NCBI GenBank assembly: GCA_002355495.1 | Contig: AP017424.1 | Span: 5,025,501 to 5,089,500, forward strand | Source: Streptomyces laurentii | GTDB taxonomy: Bacteria; Actinomycetota; Actinomycetes; Streptomycetales; Streptomycetaceae | Reading direction: 5' to 3' | DNA length: 64,000 nucleotides | In this document: piece after piece, positions 45,052-53,850 of the stretch | How the letters are laid out: the number at the start of each line of letters is the position of its first letter | How positions within the stretch are numbered: the first letter of the stretch is position 1 | Notes under the pieces: generated by a model | Databases searched by the model: none | Told to the model about the DNA's origin: nothing | Seen by the model: only the letters and a program-made list of their open reading frames with translations | Translations under genes and position numbers: made by a program

Positions 45052-46326
45052 GGGTCGTTGCAACACGTGGTCGGTTGTTTAGGCCGCGATGAGTTTATGC
45101 AGGCGCTCGGCTGGGGTTTCCCAGCCGAGCGTTTTGCGTGGGCGGCGGTTGAGCTGGTCGGCGACGGCGGCCAGGTGTTCGGGGTCGTGGACGGACAGGT
45201 CGGTGCCCTTGGGGAAGTACTGCCGCAGCAGACCGTTGGTGTTCTCGTTCGAGCCGCGCTGCCAGGGACTGGCCGGGTCGCAGAAGTAGACCGGGATGTC
45301 GGTGGCGAGGGTGAACTCGCCGTGCCGGGCCATCTCCGATCCCTGGTCCCAGGTCAAAGACCGCTTCAGATGGCCGGGCAGCGTCCGGGCGGTCGCCGTC
45401 AGAGCGGCGAGGACGGCTTCGGCGCCGTGATCGCCGGGCAGGTGCAGCAGCATGACGTAGCGGGTCGCGCGCTCGACCAGGGTGCCGATCGCGGACTTGC
45501 CGTCCTTGCCGATGATCAGATCGCCCTCCCAGTGACCGGGCACGGCCCGGTCCTCGATCTCGGCGGGGCGTTCGCTGATCATGACCATCGGTGTGGTGAA
45601 GCGGGGCTGGCGGCAGTTGGCCTGCCGCTGGGGCCTGCGACGGGCCCGCCCGGAGCGCAGGGCGGCGGCGAGCTCGCGCCGCAGCTGGCCTCTGCCCTGG
45701 ACGTAGAGCGCCTGGTAGACGGTCTCGTGGACCACGTGCATCTCCGGACGGTCGGGAAACTGGACCCGCAGAGCGTGACAGATCTGCTCGGGGCTCCACT
45801 TCTCGTCCAGCATCGCCTGGACGGCCTCGCGCAGCTCCGGGTTCTTAAGGATCTTGCGGGGCTTGGGGCGGGGCCGGCGGGCGTCCGCCCGGACCTGGGC
45901 CGCGTGCGGGCGGTAGGCACCGCTCGCCTGGTGGCGGTTGCGGCGGATCTCACGGCTGACCGTGGACGGACTGCGGCCCAGCTCGGCCGCGATCGCCCTC
46001 ACCGTCGCCTTCTCCCGCAAGCGGTCCGCGATATGGATCCGATCGTCCTCGGACAGATACCGGGACGGACCGGAAGGCACTGCCACCATGCTGATCGGTG
46101 GCAGTGCCTTCCGGTTTCCCTGCGCGTGACGTCCGTTGCGCCACTTCCGGCCGGTCCGCCGGTCGATTCCGACGATCCGGCACGCTTCCCGGTTGCTCAC
46201 GCCCTGCCGCATGAGTCGGGAGTATGCCTCCCGCTCACGCGACAACTTCTTACGCCCCTGCGGCTGCCGGTTCTCACGGATCTCGAAGTCCATGCCACCC
46301 CTTGAACTGGGGTGTTGCAACGACCG
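45052..46326 (-). mobile_element. IS30-family insertion sequence
   Basis: 1275 bp. Terminal inverted repeats GGGTCGTTGCAACAC (left) and CGGTCGTTGCAACAC (right, reverse complement) match in 14 of 15 positions. CTAG flanks both ends (45048-45051, 46327-46330) and may be a 4-bp target duplication or part of longer ends. One transposase gene fills it. The target is the loop of a hairpin terminator. Confidence 0.88.
45079..46293 (-). CDS. IS30-family transposase
   Basis: 404 residues. N-terminal HTH domains (YSRLMRQGVSNREACRIVG and then VRAIAAELGRSPSTVSREI) bind the IS ends. The DDE catalytic domain shows Asp in HWEGDLIIG, Asp in LTWDQGSEM and Glu in PWQRGSNENTNGLLRQ, followed by LNRRPRKTLGWETP, all signature blocks of IS30. 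The frame is intact, so the element may be active. ATG 46293 has AAGGGG before it; an upstream TTG within the terminal repeat is in frame but unlikely. Confidence 0.93.
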   Translation of the reverse strand: MDFEIRENRQPQGRKKLSREREAYSRLMRQGVSNREACRIVGIDRRTGRKWRNGRHAQGNRKALPPISMVAVPSGPSRYLSEDDRIHIADRLREKATVRAIAAELGRSPSTVSREIRRNRHQASGAYRPHAAQVRADARRPRPKPRKILKNPELREAVQAMLDEKWSPEQICHALRVQFPDRPEMHVVHETVYQALYVQGRGQLRRELAAALRSGRARRRPQRQANCRQPRFTTPMVMISERPAEIEDRAVPGHWEGDLIIGKDGKSAIGTLVERATRYVMLLHLPGDHGAEAVLAALTATARTLPGHLKRSLTWDQGSEMARHGEFTLATDIPVYFCDPASPWQRGSNENTNGLLRQYFPKGTDLSVHDPEHLAAVADQLNRRPRKTLGWETPAERLHKLIAA

Positions 46327-46548
46327 CTAGAACTCAAGTCGGGAGCCCGGCCCCTTCGGCGTTTCCGCGTCGGGTGGTCCGACCTGGCGACGGGGTGTTT
46401 CAGGTGCGTGGACGGTGGAGCGATGTCCGAGGTGCACCACCCACACCACCGGTTCGCCGTCGTCGATCGTGTAGATCACGCGGTAGTCGCCCACCTGTAG
46501 GCGGCGGTCGTCGCGCCGGGCCGGGGGACGAGGGTGGTACTCACTCAG
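46327..46548 (-). pseudogene. Decayed RelE-family toxin gene
   Basis: The frame reads SEYHPRPPARRDD then RRLQVGDYRVIYTIDDGE and VVWVVHLGHRSTV, closely matching the intact toxin at 44271-44534, but about 40 residues of the helical N-terminal part are deleted. The start codon is CTG where the intact copy has GTG, and the natural stop is lost, so the frame runs on to TAG beside the IS end. Toxic activity is not expected. Confidence 0.85.
46343..46361. terminator. Right arm of the split terminator hairpin
   Basis: The GAGCCCGGCCCCTTCGGC arm (46343-46360) is the exact complement of the arm at 45019-45036. It would have terminated transcription of the decayed toxin-antitoxin pair. Confidence 0.7.
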
Positions 46549-46612
46549 CGCGTGCCGGCGTCTCCCTCATGATGTCCTCGACCGGGATGACGGGTACATC
46601 GTCGCCGTGTCG
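46541..46612 (-). pseudogene. Decayed Phd/YefM antitoxin remnant
   Basis: Only RHGDDVPVI, then PVEDIMRETPARAE and a stop remain. These match two separated parts of the intact antitoxin (RDDVPTVI and PIEDIMRETLARGE), so about 45 codons between them and the whole N-terminus are gone. The 8-bp overlap with the toxin frame is kept. Confidence 0.8.
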
Positions 46613-46703
46613 GATCGTTGCTGGATGGGGGCTCCGTAACCGCGTTCTCGGAGGTGTCGCAGGCGGGTGGGAGGATGCGGGGACTGTGAGAGAGGGGCGG
46701 CGC

Positions 46704-48908
46704 GTGTGGCGTGGGGAGCGGGGGGTTGTCGCCGCCGGGGCGCGGCTGTACGAGGCCGCGCAGGGTGCGGTCGGGGATCACGGGCGGGCCGTCGAGGCGG
46801 TACGGGCCGCGCTGAAGCCGATCCACGACGCGGCGGTCGCGCGGGAGCTCGACGCCATTCCCGTCGCCCGGCTGCAGGACGTCACCGAGGGGCGGCTGCG
46901 GCTGGGGTACGTCGAGAAGAACGGGTTCGGCACGGTCGGCCGGGTGCTGGACGCAGGGCCCTACCGGCTGCGGCAGATCCCCGGCGTCGGGCAGCGCACC
47001 GCCGACCAGATGCTCGCCGCCGCGCGCCGGCTGGCCGAGGCCGTGCACGACGTGGTGGCCGTGCACATCGACGTGGACCGGCCGACGCCGGACACCACCG
47101 CGCTCGTCACGGCCCTGCACGTGCTGGTGGAGGCCGGCCCGGACGCCCGGCGCGCGGTGGACCGGGCCACGGCCCTGGCCGAACGGCTCGGCCCGCTGCT
47201 CGCCGACGCGAAGCCCGCCGCCGGGCGCCTCGGGATGCTGCTGGCCGGGCGGGAGAAGCGGGACCGCGCCCTGGCGGCGGTCGACGGGCTCCGTACGCTG
47301 ACCGACGAGGCGGTGGACGCGGGCCTGCCCGGGCTGTTCGCCCAGGCCTCGGTGGATCTGCTGCGCGGGCCCTCGGCCGATGACGGGGGCGTCGCGGCCT
47401 GGGTGGACTTCGAGCTGCGCTCCGCCGAGTACTACAGCCTGCTCGCCGAGATCTCCGGGCGGCTGCCGGACGCCGCGGCCGCCGAGGGCTTCCTGCCGGA
47501 AGGGATCGCCGAGCGGGTACGGGACCAACGGCTCGACGACACGCACCGGCGGGTCTCGCTGCGCGGCTACCAGGCGTTCGGCGCGCGGTTCGCGCTCGCC
47601 CAGCGCAAGGTGATACTCGGCGACGAGATGGGGCTCGGGAAGACCATCCAGGCGATCGCCGTCCTCGCGCACCTCGCCGCCCAAGGACGGAGCCACTTCC
47701 TCGTCGTCTGCCCGGCGAGCGTCCTCGTCAACTGGACCCGGGAGATCGAGGCCCGCAGCGCCCTGCGCGTCCTGGTGCTCCATGGCCCTGACCGCAACGA
47801 CGCGTTCGCCGACTGGAAGGGCCGGGGCGGGGTCGGGGTGACCACGTACGAGGCGCTGCGCGGGTTTCCGGCGCCGGCCGGCGGGGAGGTCGGGCTCATC
47901 GTCGTCGACGAGGCGCACGCGGTGAAGAACCCGCAGGCCAAGCGGTCCCAGGCGGTCGCGCTGTGGGCGGAGCGCTGCGAGCGCGCCCTGTTCATGACCG
48001 GCACCCCGATGGAGAACCGGGTCGCGGAGTTCCGCAACCTGGTCCGGATGCTCGACACCGGCGTCGCGGACACCCTCGGCGGGCCCGGCGGGCAGGGCAC
48101 GCCGGTGGGGTCGGTCGCCTTCCGCAAGGCCGTCGCGCCCGTCTATCTCCGGCGCAACCAGGACGACGTGCTCACCGAACTCCCCAGCCTCCAGCGCACC
48201 GACGAGTGGGAGGAGCCGAGCGCGTCGGACGAGGAGGCCTACCGCGAGGCCGTGAGCGCCGGCAACTTCATGGCGATGCGCAGGGCCGGCTATCTGCGCC
48301 CCGAAAAGTCGGCCAAGCTGGAGCGGCTGCGCGAGATCGTCCGCGAGGCCGGCGAGAGCGGGCAGAAGACGGTGGTCTTCTCGTACTTCCGTGACGTGCT
48401 GAGCATGGTGCGGGACGAACTCGCCGCGGACCCCGCCCTCGGAGACCGCGTCCCCGTGTTCGGCCCGCTCGACGGCGGTGTCCCGGCCGCGCGTCGGCAG
48501 GGAATCGTGGACGACTTCGCCGCCGTGCCCGGTCCTGCGGTGCTCCTGGCGCAGATCCAGGCGGCCGGCGTCGGACTCAACATGCAGGCCGCCTCCGTCG
48601 TCATCCTCTGCGAACCGCAGATCAAGCCGACCATCGAGCACCAGGCGGTGGCCCGGGCCCACCGGATGGGCCAGGTCAGGCCCGTACGCGTGCACCGGCT
48701 GCTCACCACCGGGGGCGTGGACGAGCGCCTGGTCGCGATGCTGGAGAAGAAGGACCGCCTCTTCGACGCGTACGCCCGCCGCAGCGCCGTCGCCGAGGCC
48801 GATCCCGACGCGGTCGACGTGTCGGACACCGAACTGGCCCGCCTGATCGTCGAGGAGGAGCAGGCGCGGCTGGGCGTCGCGGAGGCCACGGGCCAGGGCG
48901 CCGGCTGA
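46704..48908 (+). CDS. SNF2/DEAD-like superfamily II helicase
   Basis: About 734 residues. The N-terminal part carries a helix-hairpin-helix (LRQIPGVGQRTADQMLAAA, residues near 90). The helicase core has Walker A GDEMGLGKTIQAIA, motif II DEAH (VVDEAHAVKN), motif III MTGTPMENR, then the C-terminal lobe with VFSYFRDVLSM, AGVGLNMQAASVVI and motif VI QAVARAHRMGQ. SNF2 proteins translocate on double-stranded DNA; HepA/RapA- or repair-type roles are possible. GTG 46704 has GAGGGG upstream; GTG 46686 is an alternative. The frame is open back to 46224, but that stretch covers the pseudogenes. Confidence 0.88.
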   Translation: MWRGERGVVAAGARLYEAAQGAVGDHGRAVEAVRAALKPIHDAAVARELDAIPVARLQDVTEGRLRLGYVEKNGFGTVGRVLDAGPYRLRQIPGVGQRTADQMLAAARRLAEAVHDVVAVHIDVDRPTPDTTALVTALHVLVEAGPDARRAVDRATALAERLGPLLADAKPAAGRLGMLLAGREKRDRALAAVDGLRTLTDEAVDAGLPGLFAQASVDLLRGPSADDGGVAAWVDFELRSAEYYSLLAEISGRLPDAAAAEGFLPEGIAERVRDQRLDDTHRRVSLRGYQAFGARFALAQRKVILGDEMGLGKTIQAIAVLAHLAAQGRSHFLVVCPASVLVNWTREIEARSALRVLVLHGPDRNDAFADWKGRGGVGVTTYEALRGFPAPAGGEVGLIVVDEAHAVKNPQAKRSQAVALWAERCERALFMTGTPMENRVAEFRNLVRMLDTGVADTLGGPGGQGTPVGSVAFRKAVAPVYLRRNQDDVLTELPSLQRTDEWEEPSASDEEAYREAVSAGNFMAMRRAGYLRPEKSAKLERLREIVREAGESGQKTVVFSYFRDVLSMVRDELAADPALGDRVPVFGPLDGGVPAARRQGIVDDFAAVPGPAVLLAQIQAAGVGLNMQAASVVILCEPQIKPTIEHQAVARAHRMGQVRPVRVHRLLTTGGVDERLVAMLEKKDRLFDAYARRSAVAEADPDAVDVSDTELARLIVEEEQARLGVAEATGQGAG

Positions 48909-49107
48909 CCACCCGGGACTCGGGGCGACCGCCGGCCGACCGCTTGGGCCTCGGGTCGGCCGCTCCGCCGACATGTGCGGAAAGCCGCAGGTAGGCGGGC
49001 GGTAAGAGGGCGTTAGCGGTACGCAAGCCGGACGGCAAGGGTGGGCGCGACAGTAGTGACGGCACCGAGTGCGGGGCCGTCCGAACTGAACCGGGGGAAG
49101 AAGGACC

Positions 49108-49851
49108 ATGCGTACCCACCGTAGGAACTCCAAGAACACCGTCCTCGCCGTTGCCGCCGTCGCCGCGCTGTCGCTGGGACTCACCGCCTGTGGCGGCACG
49201 GACGACAAGGGCCGGGACGAGGGTGCCGCGGCCGTCTCCTCTTCCTCCGCCTCCGCGCCCGCCGACGCCCCGGCCGCCCCCGCCGGGCAGGCGTCCGGCA
49301 CCACGGGCACGACCGGTGCCACCACCGCCGGCACCACCACGACCTCCGGCGGCGCGGCCACCGGCGGCAAGGGCGCGGCTCAGGCCGCCGCCAAGCCCGC
49401 GGGCGCGACCGCCGGCAAGACCCCGAGCTGCACCTTCAAGGACGTGAAGGTCACGATGCGGAAGGCCGACGAGGTCCCGACCGAGCACATCGAGCTCACC
49501 GCGACCAACACCTCCGGCCGCACCTGCCGCCTCGACGGCTACCCGCTGCTCGCCTTCGGCCAGATCCAGACCGCGAAGGACATCCCGCCGGTCGCGAAGA
49601 GCAAGCCGGGCGCGCCGGTCGTCCTGCGGTCCGGCACGGCGGCGTACGCCAACGTGCGGGTCGCCAACGGCGGTGCCCACGAGGACAACAAGGTCGTCAC
49701 CTCCTTCAGCGTCAACTTCTTCACCGGCAGCGAGCCCACCGAGGGAAGCGTCGACGTCAAGGCCCCGGCCGGCGGTCTCGCCGTGGACGAGGCCGTCGCG
49801 AAGACCGGCTACTGGACGTACGAGCTCCGCAACGGCGCCGACGAGTTCTGA
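49108..49851 (+). CDS. DUF4232 lipoprotein
   Basis: 247 residues. A lipoprotein signal peptide with lipobox LTAC (Cys near 28) is followed by about 80 Ala/Ser/Thr/Gly-rich residues that would span the wall. The C-terminal DUF4232 domain (about 110-247) starts at the Cys in TPSCTFKDV and has the second conserved Cys in SGRTCRLDGYP. DUF4232 is common on actinobacterial surfaces and has no assigned function. ATG 49108 follows GGGGGAAGAAGG. The stop lies at the head of a 15-bp tandem repeat. Confidence 0.88.
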   Translation: MRTHRRNSKNTVLAVAAVAALSLGLTACGGTDDKGRDEGAAAVSSSSASAPADAPAAPAGQASGTTGTTGATTAGTTTTSGGAATGGKGAAQAAAKPAGATAGKTPSCTFKDVKVTMRKADEVPTEHIELTATNTSGRTCRLDGYPLLAFGQIQTAKDIPPVAKSKPGAPVVLRSGTAAYANVRVANGGAHEDNKVVTSFSVNFFTGSEPTEGSVDVKAPAGGLAVDEAVAKTGYWTYELRNGADEF

Positions 49852-49908
49852 GCCGACGAGTCCTGAGCCGGCACGTCGTGGGCCGGCACGTCGTGGGCGA
49901 CGGGTCCG
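49849..49908 (+). repeat. 15-bp tandem repeat starting at the DUF4232 stop codon
   Basis: Four units beginning TGAGCCGACG, TGAGCCGGCA, TGGGCCGGCA and TGGGCGACGG. The first TGA is the gene's stop; the second unit gives an in-frame backup stop. Confidence 0.75.
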
Positions 49909-49956
49909 AGCCCCGCGGGCCGGAACCCGAACGGCCTCCCGTACGTCCCCCACGTC

Positions 49957-50274
49957 ATGAAGGACGGAATCGGTTGTCTCGCCCTCCTGGGCGGCTTCCT
50001 GACCGGACTCCTGGCCTGGGGGAGCGGCGCTGGTCCCGCCCTGGCCGGGGGGTTCGAGGGGGAAGGGCGGGACCTCGGCGTGCTCTGGGTGCAGTTGCCG
50101 GTGCTGCTGTTCGGTACGCCCGCGCTCGCGCTCGTCGTCTGGGCGCTGCTGCGCGGCCGCCGGCCCGCGCTGCTGGCCCTGGGCCTGGCCGTGACCCTGA
50201 TCGCGGCCGGCCGGCTGGGCTCGGAGTGGATGGCGACGGCGGGGCCGGCCGTGGTGTACGAACAAGGGGCTTGA
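49957..50274 (+). CDS. Small hypothetical membrane protein
   Basis: 105 residues with three hydrophobic stretches (residues 5-22, 42-62 and 70-85), likely a small integral membrane protein. No family is recognised. Codon use has the expected G/C third position. There is no convincing ribosome-binding site before ATG 49957, so the start may be wrong. It precedes the cupin gene by 27 bp on the same strand, so the two may form an operon. Confidence 0.6.
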   Translation: MKDGIGCLALLGGFLTGLLAWGSGAGPALAGGFEGEGRDLGVLWVQLPVLLFGTPALALVVWALLRGRRPALLALGLAVTLIAAGRLGSEWMATAGPAVVYEQGA

Positions 50275-50301
50275 CGATCTTCGACGCAACGGAGCGAGCC
50301 C

Positions 50302-50784
50302 ATGTCGTACCCCGAAGTCCGCTATCAGGGTGAGAGCGGCGAGATCAACGCCTCCTTCCGCCCGGCCGGCACCCCGCCCGAGTTCGTCTCGCCGCGCGGC
50401 CAGCGGACGCACTATCTCGCCACCACCGCCTCCACCGACGGGGAGTTCGGGCTCTACAAGGTCGACATGCCGCCGAAGGCGGGCGGGCCGGCCACCCACT
50501 TCCACCGCACGATCTCCGAGAGCTTCTTCATCCTCGACGGCACCGTCCGGCTCTACGACGGCGACCGCTGGGTCGACGCGAAGAAGGGCGACTTCCTGTA
50601 CGTGCCGGTCGGCGGCCTGCACGGCTTCCGCAACGACGCCGACGAACCCGCCTCCATGCTCCTGCTGTTCGCGCCGGGCGCGCCGCGCGAGGAGTACTTC
50701 GAGAAGGTGTCGACGGTCGGTGAGATGACGGACGAGGAGCGGGCCGCGTTCTTCGCCGAGCACGACACCTACTGGACCGACTGA
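50302..50784 (+). CDS. Cupin-domain protein
   Basis: 160 residues forming a single cupin barrel. Motif 1 is GGPATHFHRTISESFFILDG with two His and a Glu that bind metal; motif 2 is YVPVGGLHGFRN with the last His. Small cupins of this kind include dioxygenases and isomerases as well as ligand-binding proteins, and the role cannot be told. ATG 50302 follows ACGGAGCGAG. Its 3' end overlaps the convergent threonine-synthase-like gene by 16 bp. Confidence 0.87.
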   Translation: MSYPEVRYQGESGEINASFRPAGTPPEFVSPRGQRTHYLATTASTDGEFGLYKVDMPPKAGGPATHFHRTISESFFILDGTVRLYDGDRWVDAKKGDFLYVPVGGLHGFRNDADEPASMLLLFAPGAPREEYFEKVSTVGEMTDEERAAFFAEHDTYWTD

Positions 50785-51905
50785 GGCCGGTTCCCCTCTT
50801 CCGGCGCGGCCGCGAGGCCCGTCTTCGCGCCGGCCCCGCACAGCGGTACGACCGTGGTGCCGGGGCGCGGCGCGGTGGCGCGTACGGCGGCCCAGCAGGC
50901 GACGCCGGTCGGCTCCACGTACAGCCCGCGCCGGGCCAAGTCGAGCTGAGCCGACCTGATCTGAGCCTCCGTCACCGTGTGGAAGGTGCCGCCGGTGGCG
51001 CGGACCGCGCGGAGGATCTGCGCGGCACGCGGCGGGTTCGGGATGGCGATGCCCTCGGCCAGGGTGGGCCGGGCCGCGGCCGGTTCGGGCAGGTCGTCGG
51101 CGCCCGCGTGGAAGGCGGCGGCCAGCGGCGCGACCGCCTCGGCCTGCACCGCGACGAGCGCGGGGCGGCGTTCGACGAGCCCGTGGCCGTACAACTCCTC
51201 GACGGCGAGGGCCGATCCGAGCAGCAGGGTGCCGTTGCCGACGGGGACGACCAGCGTGTCCGGGAGCCGGCCGCCGAGTTCCTCCCACAGCTCGTACACG
51301 TAGGTCTTCGTGCCGTGCAGGAAGTGCGGGTTGTAGACGTGCGAGGCGTAGAACACCCCGGTTGTGTCGGCGGCTTGGCGTGCCGCGTGCGCCGTCGCCT
51401 CGCGGTCGCCGGGGACGACCACGACATGGGCGCCGTGTGCGCGGATCTGCTCCAGCTTCTTCGGCGACGTGCCCTCGGGGACGTACACGGAGCAGTCGAG
51501 GCCGGCGCGGGCGCAGTAAGCGGCCACCGCCGTACCGGCGTTGCCGCTGCTGTCGGCGACGACCGCGTCGGGCTGGAGCCGCCGGGCCAGTTCGGCCAGC
51601 ATGACGGCGCCGCGGTCCTTGAAGGACAACGTCGGGGAGAGGAAGTCGAGTTTGGCCGCGACCGTGTCGGTCAGCGGGACCAGGGGTGTGCGGCCCTCGC
51701 CGAGGCTGATGTGCGGGATCTCGGTGGCGAGCGGGAGTGCCTCGGCGTAACGCCACAGTGAATTCACGCGGGACGCAAGGGACGTGAGGTCCACGGGAGC
51801 ACTGGTGAAGTCGAGGTCCCAGGGGCCCCGGCAGCGCGGGCAGCACCAGGTGAGAGCGGACGCGGGGGAGTGGACCTGGCAGCGGGAGCACACGTAGGTC
51901 GTCAT
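50769..51905 (-). CDS. Threonine synthase-like PLP-dependent enzyme
   Basis: 378 residues of the fold-type II PLP family. The N-terminus has a zinc-ribbon-like pair, CSRC and CPRC. The PLP lysine is in LSFKDRGAVML, the phosphate cup follows as DSSGNAGTAVAAYC, and the cofactor Ser/Gly is near VVPLCGAGAKTG. This layout fits ThrC-like enzymes that turn O-phosphohomoserine into threonine, but streptomycetes have a separate canonical thrC, so this paralogue may use another beta- or gamma-elimination substrate. ATG 51905. Convergent with the cupin gene. Confidence 0.85.
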   Translation of the reverse strand: MTTYVCSRCQVHSPASALTWCCPRCRGPWDLDFTSAPVDLTSLASRVNSLWRYAEALPLATEIPHISLGEGRTPLVPLTDTVAAKLDFLSPTLSFKDRGAVMLAELARRLQPDAVVADSSGNAGTAVAAYCARAGLDCSVYVPEGTSPKKLEQIRAHGAHVVVVPGDREATAHAARQAADTTGVFYASHVYNPHFLHGTKTYVYELWEELGGRLPDTLVVPVGNGTLLLGSALAVEELYGHGLVERRPALVAVQAEAVAPLAAAFHAGADDLPEPAAARPTLAEGIAIPNPPRAAQILRAVRATGGTFHTVTEAQIRSAQLDLARRGLYVEPTGVACWAAVRATAPRPGTTVVPLCGAGAKTGLAAAPEEGNRPQSVQ

Positions 51906-52159
51906 GATCGCGAGTCTGTCAGCCGTGTGACGGACGTGTGGCGCGACGCTCGGGACCCTTGTGCGATTCCTATGAATCGGTCAATCTTTCGTCAGCACCC
52001 CGGACGTGATGAGCGGCGCGGATCTCTCTGCGCAGACTTGTCATGTTCATGAAGATTTGTTGTCGTCCGTCAATCCGGCACGACCCCGGCACCACCCCAG
52101 CCCCGCCCCCGGTGCCGTACCCCCACAGCAGCGCACCACCTATGAGGAGGACCCCTCGC

Positions 52160-53737
52160 ATGTCCGTGATGCGTGACTCGCGCCGCAGGCTCGCCGCGGC
52201 CGGCGCCATAGCCGTCGCCGCCCTCGCCCTCGGCTCCCTCTCCGCCGTCCCGGCCACCGCCGCCGGCAGTCCCGCCGAAGGCGTCGTCCTGAACGCCGGC
52301 GCGGAAGGGACCGTCGCCGACAGCTACATCGTCACCCTCCGCGACTCCGCCGCCCGCGCGGACTCGCCGCAGGGCCGGGCCGTCGCGACGAAGTTCGGCG
52401 CCAAGATCAAGCGGACCTACCGCGCCGCGCTCAACGGCTACTCCGTCGAACTCTCCGAAGCGCAGGCCAAGAAGCTCGCCGCCGACCCGGCCGTGGCCTC
52501 CGTCAGCCAGAACCGCCGCTTCACCATCGACGGCACGCAGCCCTCGCCGCCGTCCTGGGGCCTCGACCGGATCGACCAGAAGGCGCTGCCGCTCAACCAG
52601 AGTTACGCGTACCCGGACACCGCCGGGCAGGGCGTCACCGCGTACATCATCGACACCGGCGTCCGCATCACGCACAGCGACCTCGGCGGCCGCGCCTCCT
52701 ACGGCTACGACGCGATCGACAACGACAACACCGCCCAGGACGGCCACGGCCACGGCACGCACGTCGCCGGCACCGTCGCGGGCAACTCGTACGGCGTCGC
52801 CAAGAAGGCGAAGATCGTCGGCGTCCGCGTCCTCGACAACTCCGGCTCCGGTACCACCGAGCAGGTCGTCGCCGGCATCGACTGGGTGACCGCGAACGCC
52901 GTGAAGCCGGCCGTCGCCAACATGAGCCTCGGTGGCGGGGTCGACACCGTCCTCGACGACGCCGTCCGCCGCTCGATCGCCTCCGGTGTCACGTACGCGG
53001 TCGCCGCCGGCAACGAGACCGACAACGCCGCCAACCACTCGCCGGCGCGCGTCGCCGAGGCCATCACCGTCGGCGCGACGACGTCCACCGACGCCAAGGC
53101 CAGCTACTCCAACTACGGTGCCGGCCTGGACCTGTTCGCGCCCGGCTCGTCCATCACCTCGTCCTGGAACACCAGCGACACGGCCACCAACACCATCTCC
53201 GGTACGTCGATGGCCACCCCGCACGTCGCGGGCGCCGCCGCGCTGTACCTGGCGGCCAACCCGACCGCCAGTCCGGCCCAGGTCTCGACGGCCCTCACCA
53301 CGGCCGCCACTCCGAACGTGGTGACCAGCCCCGGCACCGGCTCCCCGAACCGGCTGCTCTACACGGGCACCGGCGACACCACGCCGCCCGCCGGCAAGCG
53401 CTTCGAGAACAACACGGCCTACACGATCAACGACAACGCGACCGTGGAGTCCCCGATCTCCGTCACCGGGGTCACCGGCAACGCCCCGGCCACCCTCCAG
53501 GTCCCGGTGAACATCACCCACACCTACATCGGTGACCTCCAGGTCCAGCTGATCGCCCCCGACGGCTCGGCCTACACGCTGAAGGCGTTCGGCACCGGCG
53601 GCAGCACCGACGACATCAACACCACGTACACCGTCAACGCCTCCTCCGAGGTCGCGAACGGCACGTGGAAGCTGCGGGTCACGGACAACTACACGTACGA
53701 CAACGGCCGGATCAACTCCTGGGCGCTGCAGTTCTGA
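52160..53737 (+). CDS. Secreted S8 serine protease (subtilisin/kexin-like) with P/Homo B domain
   Basis: 525 residues. Signal peptide (about 1-36), inhibitor I9 propeptide (about 50-122), S8 catalytic domain with D165 in YIIDTGV, H201 in GHGTHVAG, oxyanion N285 and S350 in GTSMATPHV, then a C-terminal P domain (about 410-525) with VNITHTYIGDLQVQLIAPDG. The propeptide would be removed on secretion. It is a general extracellular protease of the streptomycete type. ATG 52160 has GAGGAGG nine bases upstream. It faces a serpin gene end to end, with a repeat array and hairpin between. Confidence 0.93.
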   Translation: MSVMRDSRRRLAAAGAIAVAALALGSLSAVPATAAGSPAEGVVLNAGAEGTVADSYIVTLRDSAARADSPQGRAVATKFGAKIKRTYRAALNGYSVELSEAQAKKLAADPAVASVSQNRRFTIDGTQPSPPSWGLDRIDQKALPLNQSYAYPDTAGQGVTAYIIDTGVRITHSDLGGRASYGYDAIDNDNTAQDGHGHGTHVAGTVAGNSYGVAKKAKIVGVRVLDNSGSGTTEQVVAGIDWVTANAVKPAVANMSLGGGVDTVLDDAVRRSIASGVTYAVAAGNETDNAANHSPARVAEAITVGATTSTDAKASYSNYGAGLDLFAPGSSITSSWNTSDTATNTISGTSMATPHVAGAAALYLAANPTASPAQVSTALTTAATPNVVTSPGTGSPNRLLYTGTGDTTPPAGKRFENNTAYTINDNATVESPISVTGVTGNAPATLQVPVNITHTYIGDLQVQLIAPDGSAYTLKAFGTGGSTDDINTTYTVNASSEVANGTWKLRVTDNYTYDNGRINSWALQF

Positions 53738-53742
53738 CAGCC

Positions 53743-53814
53743 CTGAGTGCCTGAGTGCCTGAGTGCCTGAGTGCCTGAGTGGCTGAGCGGCTGAGCGGCC
53801 GAGTGGCCGAGTGC
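53743..53814 (+). repeat. Nine-unit 8-bp tandem repeat after the protease gene
   Basis: CTGAGTGC four times, then CTGAGTGG, CTGAGCGG twice, CCGAGTGG and CCGAGTGC, starting 5 bp after the stop. Seven of the units carry TGA, and a period of 8 puts it in all three frames. Confidence 0.9.
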
Positions 53815-53819
53815 ATGAC

Positions 53820-53850
53820 GAGGGCGGTCGCCGTGACGGCGACCGCCCTC
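53820..53850. terminator. Bidirectional hairpin terminator
   Basis: Perfect 14-bp stem (GAGGGCGGTCGCCG with its complement) and TGA loop, between the protease and serpin genes. It touches the serpin stop codon. Confidence 0.85.

Noticed and set aside
46224..46703. N-terminal extension of the SNF2 helicase
   Set aside because: The open frame upstream runs through the IS end and the decayed toxin-antitoxin remnants on the opposite strand.
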